From: Sulfurospirillaceae bacterium
GTDB taxonomy: Bacteria; Campylobacterota; Campylobacteria; Campylobacterales; Sulfurospirillaceae
Direction of reading: 5' to 3'
DNA: 10,754 nt
Assembly (NCBI GenBank): GCA_028705785.1
Contig: JAQWCT010000071.1
Coordinates: 1 to 10,754, forward strand
Numbering within the stretch: the stretch's first letter is position 1; each line of letters opens with the position of its first letter. The position numbers were made by a program, and so were the translations under genes. Below, piece after piece: positions 6,298 to 10,754 of this stretch. Below the pieces are notes generated by a model. It was not told the origin of the DNA, did no database searches, and was given only the letters and a program-made list of their open reading frames with translations.

Positions 6298-8079
6298 ATG
6301 GACTTTTTATCGCGAAGAGAGTTTATAAGAATCTCTGCCCTAAGTGCGTGTACTTTAGTTATTTCAACAGGTCTTAGTGGCTGTGGTAGCGATAGCAACA
6401 ATGGTGTTGCTGTTAGCTTCAAACATGGTGTTGCCTCGGGTGATCCTCTACAAGATAAAGTTATCATATGGACAAGGGTGACAACAGACGCTAGCAGTAT
6501 AGAGGTAAACTATGAAGTAGCAACGGATGATAAATTTACCACTATCATTCACAATGGTAAAACAACCACGAATTTGGCACAAGATTACACTGTAAAAATA
6601 GATATTCAAAACCTAAGTGCAGCTTCTGTGTACTATTATAGATTTTCAAGTAACGGCACAACTTCACCTGTGGGCAAAACAAAAACACTGCCTGTGGGTT
6701 CTGTGAGCCAAATTAAAATGGCAGTCTTTACATGTTCAAACTATCCAAATGGCTATTTTAATGCTTACATGGAAGCTTCAAAAATAACAGATTTGGATGT
6801 TACCGTACATTTGGGTGATTATATTTACGAATATGGTATGTATAAAAATGATGATTTTACAGCAAAAATTCCTGCGTATGCCACTTCCAATGCTGTAGCA
6901 ATGGGGCGAGCTCTACCTGAAAACAATAACAAAGAGTGCATCCTTTTAGATGATTACAGAAGACGATATGCCCTTTACCATACCGATGCAGGACTTCAAG
7001 CCCTTCACCAAGCATTCCCAATGATTGCTGTATGGGATGACCATGAAATTGTCAATGATAGCTATAAAGATGGTGCAGAAAATCACGGTGCATCAGAAGG
7101 AGCATATACAGATAGAATTGATGCCGCATTGCAAGCCTATTTTGAATGGATTCCTATTCGTCCTATTACCAAAACAAAAGCCATCTACAGAACCTTTGAT
7201 TTTGGTAATTTAGTCTCTTTAAATATGCTTGAAACCAGAGTAGTCGGTAGAGATAAACAACTGAGTTATGCTGATTATTATGATGCGCAAGGTAACTTTA
7301 ATGCAACAACCTTTACCGCTGATTTAACCAATTCAGACAGAACGATGATGGGAATCACACAATTACAATGGTTACAAAGTGAATTTGCTTCATCAACAGC
7401 AACATGGCAGGTTTTAGGTCAGCAAGTGATTATGGGGCGTATGAATCTTCCTGCTGAAATTTTATCGCCTATTGCAAAGCTCGATAATCCAACGGCTTAT
7501 GGAACAACCACAGAAGCATTATTAGCTCAAATCAACACCTCTTTAGGGCAACTCGCGACCATCAAAGGAAGAATCCTTCAAGGTGATACAACCGTTACAG
7601 CCAGTGAAAAAGCAAGAGTCAACACAACACTCCCTTACAATCTTGATGCATGGGATGGTTACTATGTCAACAGAGAAACGATATTTGGTACCGCAAAAGC
7701 TTATAATAAAAACCTTATCGTTCTTGCAGGGGACTCACACAACTCTTGGGCAAATGAGCTTAAAGATATGAATGGCGCCAAAGTTGGAGTCGAATTTGCT
7801 GTCACTTCGGTAACATCTCCTGGTATGGAAGAATATTTACAGCTTTCTTCAGCCGAGCAAGCTATGCAATTAGAAGCAGCTTTAGTATTATTGGTAGACG
7901 ATTTAAAATATGTCAATCTGAATGACAGAGGCTTTATGGAAGTCGTGTACACACCCACAGAAGCCACTACAAACTTTTATTATGTGAGTAATTATGATTC
8001 AGCTACCTACACAATGAATTCAGCAAGAGCTAAGTCATTCAAAACAGTGGTAGGCTCACAAACACTCACGGCGCTATAA
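6298..8079 (+). CDS. phoD: PhoD-family alkaline phosphatase/phosphodiesterase, Tat lipoprotein
   Basis: A 593-residue secreted phosphoesterase that releases phosphate from organic phosphoesters; family members use iron and calcium. The N terminus carries a Tat motif SRREFIR (residues 5-11) and a lipobox LSGC with C29, so it is probably Tat-exported and lipid-anchored. A PhoD N-terminal beta domain follows (FKHGVASGDPLQDKVIIWTRV, about 41-61), then the catalytic domain: AVFTCSNYPNGYF with C146 (a metal-ligand position in studied PhoD enzymes), HLGDYIYEYG (171-180), WDDHEI (246-251), LAGDSHNSWANE (476-487) and VTSVTSPG (502-509). The ATG at 6298 has AAGGA 5 bases upstream and places the twin arginines correctly; an in-frame GTG at 6268 is less likely. 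It is the only plus-strand gene, convergent with the next gene and flanked by direct repeats, which suggests separate acquisition or movement. Confidence 0.95.
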   Translation: MDFLSRREFIRISALSACTLVISTGLSGCGSDSNNGVAVSFKHGVASGDPLQDKVIIWTRVTTDASSIEVNYEVATDDKFTTIIHNGKTTTNLAQDYTVKIDIQNLSAASVYYYRFSSNGTTSPVGKTKTLPVGSVSQIKMAVFTCSNYPNGYFNAYMEASKITDLDVTVHLGDYIYEYGMYKNDDFTAKIPAYATSNAVAMGRALPENNNKECILLDDYRRRYALYHTDAGLQALHQAFPMIAVWDDHEIVNDSYKDGAENHGASEGAYTDRIDAALQAYFEWIPIRPITKTKAIYRTFDFGNLVSLNMLETRVVGRDKQLSYADYYDAQGNFNATTFTADLTNSDRTMMGITQLQWLQSEFASSTATWQVLGQQVIMGRMNLPAEILSPIAKLDNPTAYGTTTEALLAQINTSLGQLATIKGRILQGDTTVTASEKARVNTTLPYNLDAWDGYYVNRETIFGTAKAYNKNLIVLAGDSHNSWANELKDMNGAKVGVEFAVTSVTSPGMEEYLQLSSAEQAMQLEAALVLLVDDLKYVNLNDRGFMEVVYTPTEATTNFYYVSNYDSATYTMNSARAKSFKTVVGSQTLTAL

Positions 8080-8083
8080 CACC

Positions 8084-8121
8084 ATTACCATAGGCTAAAA
8101 AGACATTTAGTCTATGGTAAT
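8084..8121. terminator. Hairpin terminator between convergent genes
   Basis: Sixteen-base arms ATTACCATAGGCTAAA (8084-8099) and TTTAGTCTATGGTAAT (8106-8121) with a 6-base loop; every position pairs on the plus-strand RNA, one as G-U. It lies 4 bases after the phoD stop and 27 bases beyond the stop of the opposing gene. Only a short TATTTTA follows on the plus strand, so it may act as a weakly T-tailed or bidirectional terminator. Confidence 0.7.
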
Positions 8122-8127
8122 ACTATT

Positions 8128-8137
8128 TTACATGTAA
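8128..8137. repeat. TTACATGTAA palindrome, copy 3 (intergenic)
   Basis: Perfect 10-base palindrome between the hairpin terminator and the stop codon of the fusion gene. It is the only copy outside any gene or gene remnant. Confidence 0.85.
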
Positions 8138-8148
8138 AGCCAAATCTT

Positions 8149-8283
8149 TTAAAATATCGGGCACGCTTTCCCATAGCAGTGTTGGTTAAATTTCTTCTGG
8201 TCACATTTGACTTCTATTCCTGCCAAAAGCTTTACATGTAAGAACTCTTTGGAGAGTGAAGCGGCGATATTGAGCGCTGTCCA
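8149..8283. repeat. Direct repeat, right copy (3' end of the fusion gene)
   Basis: Intact partner of 5988-6121. It begins exactly at the stop codon of the fusion gene and covers its last 45 or so codons, including the cysteines of the C terminus. Confidence 0.9.
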
Positions 8284-10740
8284 GACTTCTCGGTTGCAAC
8301 ATCGTGCGGCTTCGTACTGCGCGATTTGACCTAAAACAGCGTGGGTTACTTTTTGGGCTGAAGACCTTGCTTGGGCTTTCATGGGTGAGGACTCTAGGAT
8401 GATGGAAAAAGCAATTCCCACACCTGCGGCTGCGCCACAAATACCTAAAAATCCACAAGCACCACCTGGTATGCTAGAGCCTCGGTTAAGTGCCGTTTGA
8501 AGTGCATTTGGGGGAAGTGTACCACCGAGATTGCGATAAGCGGTCAAAATGATGGCTGGAACCATGCTGTGATGTTCTGGCCCGTGTTTGGGGATGGAGG
8601 GATGCTCTCGTATCTGGTAAAAAAGTTTGAGCATATCGCTCTGCTTCGAAGTCATACATAGATGCTCAATGACCACCAAAGCTTCCTTGGAATGACATGC
8701 ATCACAAACAAAATGCCCCTCTTTACATGTAACGCTACTTGGCTTTAAAACACCGCAATAATGGCATTTTTCTTCTTTTTCAACTACACCATAAACCAGC
8801 TCCTCACCACAGACCATACAGTTATGATTTTGTTTGGGAGGAACAAAACAAGTACAACAGTCTCCACTCTCTTGTGTGGTACGCATTTGTGTGTCATTGA
8901 CGACAAAGCTTGCTTTTGCGCGTTTATAGGCTATAAAAGTCAAAGCATAGAAAGGATGTCCCTCTACTTCACGATAAGGCAGTTTTTTTATAAGTGTGAC
9001 ACTTTCAAACCCAGCTTCACTTAAAAGCCCTAAAAGATGTCGCTGACTTAGCGCACCTGCGATGCACTCACCGCTGAGTTTTTCGCTATTGCGGATTTTA
9101 GCACTGGCTTCTTCATCACAGATAACATCAGAGACTACCAGTCTTCCACCCTGTTTTAAAACCCTAAAGATTTGCGCAAAAAGTTTGCGTTTATGGGATG
9201 AGAGATTAAGCACACAATTCGAAGTGATGACATCGTAACTTTCATCACTTTGGGGGAGTTCTTCAAGATAGGCTTTTTCAAAAGAGAGATTGTTGTAGCC
9301 TAAGTTTTTGGTCACTTCTTTAGCACCCTCATTGGCAATGGAAAGCATGGAATCAAGCATATCGATACCTTTAACTTCCCCACTTTTCCCAACCAATTTT
9401 GAAGCGATGAAACACTCAACACCTCTCCCAGAGCCCAAATCCAAAACCCTCTCGCCCTCTTGCAGCGAAGCATCTAAGATAGGACTTCCACAACCGTATC
9501 CTCGAAATCTTAGTTGTGGTGGGATATGTGCAAGATAGCGTTCTTCATAACAAACAGGATTCAAAATATCTTCTTTATCCTCCAACGCCGCGTCATGATA
9601 AAATGACTTTACAAGGCGCAAAGAGGCGTTTTCACCTGTGGCGATTAAACAATTAGCATGGGTATGTCCTACCCCTTGCGATGCGCCACAACTGTACAAA
9701 ATATCGCCCATTTCTAAACACAAGGCTGGAGCATCTGTTGGTACAGATTGTGCAACTTCTAGCATCATCCAAAGAGCGAGTTTTTCAAGCAAAGGCGTAT
9801 AAGGGTCATCTCCCATAAAAGAGTGGCCATGGATAAAACTATGATCCAAATCGCCTCCGCCCAATAAAAACCGTAGCGGAGAAGAAAGGGTTGCTACAGA
9901 GCTTTTTTGTATCGCTTTGGCAACGCTACTGTGTAAGGCTTCGTCTATCGTTTTGCCCTCTAAACACATCTCAGAAATGCCAACTAATGCAGCAGAGGGA
10001 TAAAAAAGCCCATCATATCCAAGCGCTAAAGAGTCCCGTCCTGAACTTGAACCATCGTGAACCGTTCCTTTGGGGGCAAAAATCTGTGTTTTAAGGGCTT
10101 CAAAATTGTCAATCACCACGCCATTTTCTGTGGCAACTTGATGCGCTTGTATGAGTGCGTTAAATAAAATATCCGTGGATAACATCTCTTCTTTAACCCC
10201 ATTACCTATGGCAAAATACCATAGAAAATGCAGATGTGTTGCGCCTAGTTTTGCGACTAAGGGTATAAGCTGTGGAAGGCTTTGAACATTGAGGGGGTGC
10301 AAACACAACGAGAGTGAAAAACGATAACCTTGTGTTTTTAGCCATCTTAAATTGGCTTCTAATTTCGCAAAACTCCCGATGCCTCGAATCGCATCATGCT
10401 CATGGGGCAGTCCATCAAGACTGATTTGAAAATGCACTCGCTCTTTGGATAAATCTTTACATGTAAGGATTTTTTCCAACAACATACCATTGGTTAAAAT
10501 CGCTACTTCACTCCCTTGGAGCAAAAGAATTTCTTGGATGATTTCGATGATTTGTGGATGTACAAAAGGCTCACCGCCACTGAGGACAAAGAGTCGACAC
10601 CCTTTTGTATAAGCCTCTTTGATGTGTGGCAAGAGGGAAGAGAGCGTGAGCGTATCTTTTTCTTTGGGTGAAGAAGAAAATAAGCAATGCTTACATGTAA
10701 GGTTACATCGGTTGGTGAGGTGTATCCAAAATTCTCGCAA
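8149..10740 (-). CDS. Radical SAM / ArsM-like methyltransferase / DUF5714 fusion protein
   Basis: At least 863 residues with four modules. Radical SAM domain (about 1-300): cluster motif C12-x3-C16-x2-C19 and LSGGEPF near 53-59. A histidine/cysteine-rich linker (295-385) includes GGGDLDHS and ILYSCGASQGVGHTHANC. ArsM-like methyltransferase (about 395-606): GYGCGSP, SAM site VLDLGSGRG (432-440), GIDML, SNCVLNLS (C509) and SGECIAGAL (C559), matching cysteines conserved in arsenite methyltransferases. A zinc-ribbon-like segment (628-682) has CCTC, CMVCGEELVY, CHYCG and GHFVCDACH. DUF5714 (about 690-863) has MVPAIILTAYRNLGG, IPGGACGFLGICGA, ARCCNRE and a cysteine-rich end. The first visible start is TTG at 10740, but the frame stays open to the window edge with no ribosome binding site, so the true start may lie outside. 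The substrate is unknown; a metalloid role is only suggested by the ArsM-like module. Confidence 0.88.
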   Translation of the reverse strand: MREFWIHLTNRCNLTCKHCLFSSSPKEKDTLTLSSLLPHIKEAYTKGCRLFVLSGGEPFVHPQIIEIIQEILLLQGSEVAILTNGMLLEKILTCKDLSKERVHFQISLDGLPHEHDAIRGIGSFAKLEANLRWLKTQGYRFSLSLCLHPLNVQSLPQLIPLVAKLGATHLHFLWYFAIGNGVKEEMLSTDILFNALIQAHQVATENGVVIDNFEALKTQIFAPKGTVHDGSSSGRDSLALGYDGLFYPSAALVGISEMCLEGKTIDEALHSSVAKAIQKSSVATLSSPLRFLLGGGDLDHSFIHGHSFMGDDPYTPLLEKLALWMMLEVAQSVPTDAPALCLEMGDILYSCGASQGVGHTHANCLIATGENASLRLVKSFYHDAALEDKEDILNPVCYEERYLAHIPPQLRFRGYGCGSPILDASLQEGERVLDLGSGRGVECFIASKLVGKSGEVKGIDMLDSMLSIANEGAKEVTKNLGYNNLSFEKAYLEELPQSDESYDVITSNCVLNLSSHKRKLFAQIFRVLKQGGRLVVSDVICDEEASAKIRNSEKLSGECIAGALSQRHLLGLLSEAGFESVTLIKKLPYREVEGHPFYALTFIAYKRAKASFVVNDTQMRTTQESGDCCTCFVPPKQNHNCMVCGEELVYGVVEKEEKCHYCGVLKPSSVTCKEGHFVCDACHSKEALVVIEHLCMTSKQSDMLKLFYQIREHPSIPKHGPEHHSMVPAIILTAYRNLGGTLPPNALQTALNRGSSIPGGACGFLGICGAAAGVGIAFSIILESSPMKAQARSSAQKVTHAVLGQIAQYEAARCCNREVWTALNIAASLSKEFLHVKLLAGIEVKCDQKKFNQHCYGKACPIF
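8232..8241. repeat. TTACATGTAA palindrome, copy 4
   Basis: Within the DUF5714 end of the fusion gene, read as leucine-histidine-valine-lysine (FLHVKLL). It is duplicated as copy 2 in the gene remnant. Confidence 0.85.
8723..8732. repeat. TTACATGTAA palindrome, copy 5
   Basis: Within the cysteine-rich segment of the fusion gene, covering the codons of VTCKEGH (C672, a probable zinc ligand). Confidence 0.85.
10457..10466. repeat. TTACATGTAA palindrome, copy 6
   Basis: Within the radical SAM domain, covering the codons of ILTCKDL (residues 91-97). Confidence 0.85.
10691..10700. repeat. TTACATGTAA palindrome, copy 7
   Basis: Covers the codons of LTCK in CNLTCKHC, including C16, a ligand of the radical SAM iron-sulfur cluster. 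Confidence 0.85.
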
Positions 10741-10754
10741 ACGCTTTGTTTCTT

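Noticed and set aside
5988..8283. Insertion sequence or composite transposon with phoD as passenger
   Set aside because: The flanking repeats are gene 3' ends, not transposon ends; they are direct, and no transposase or integrase frame lies between or beside them.
1..10754. CRISPR arrays, tRNA or rRNA genes, replication origin
   Set aside because: No regularly spaced repeats, no cloverleaf or rRNA-like stretches and no DnaA-box clusters were seen. The TTACATGTAA copies are irregularly spaced and too short for a CRISPR.

Overview
The window looks like AT-rich chromosomal DNA from a Campylobacterota bacterium, most likely Sulfurospirillum or a close relative. That placement is inferred from the gene set: a Tat-exported molybdopterin oxidoreductase with its own TorD-type chaperone, an OmpR-type regulator, and a radical SAM/ArsM-like/DUF5714 fusion. 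Codon use is AT-rich and ribosome binding sites are strong AAGGAG types. No rRNA, tRNA, CRISPR array, integrase or transposase was seen.

Region 1 (1-5987, all minus strand) reads, in transcription order: a TorD/DmsD-like chaperone (5354-5905), a 758-aa periplasmic molybdopterin oxidoreductase (3066-5342), a four-cluster ferredoxin subunit (2416-3054), a 120-aa secreted protein of unknown function (2053-2415), an OmpR-family response regulator (1286-1978), and the start of a protein with a family 5 solute-binding domain (1299 to beyond the left edge). Gaps are 0 to 11 bases inside the enzyme operon, and ribosome binding sites overlap the preceding stop codons. No NrfD-type membrane anchor is encoded. 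The regulator and the solute-binding gene overlap, so the latter may be the sensor of a two-component system controlling the enzyme.

Region 2 (5988-8148) is a plus-strand phoD gene (Tat lipoprotein alkaline phosphatase/phosphodiesterase), preceded by two short inverted repeats and followed by a convergent hairpin terminator. It lies between two direct repeats of about 130 bases. The right copy is the real 3' end of the next gene. The left copy is a frameshifted remnant of the same 3' end, so phoD appears to sit in a duplicated or inserted segment.

Region 3 (8149 to the right edge, minus strand) is one very long gene that fuses a radical SAM domain, an ArsM-like methyltransferase, a cysteine-rich zinc-ribbon-like segment and a DUF5714 domain. 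Its true start may lie just outside the window.

Across 5641-10700 the perfect 10-base palindrome TTACATGTAA occurs seven times, in genes and between genes and in two different codon frames. This is far above chance and suggests a nucleotide-level signal.
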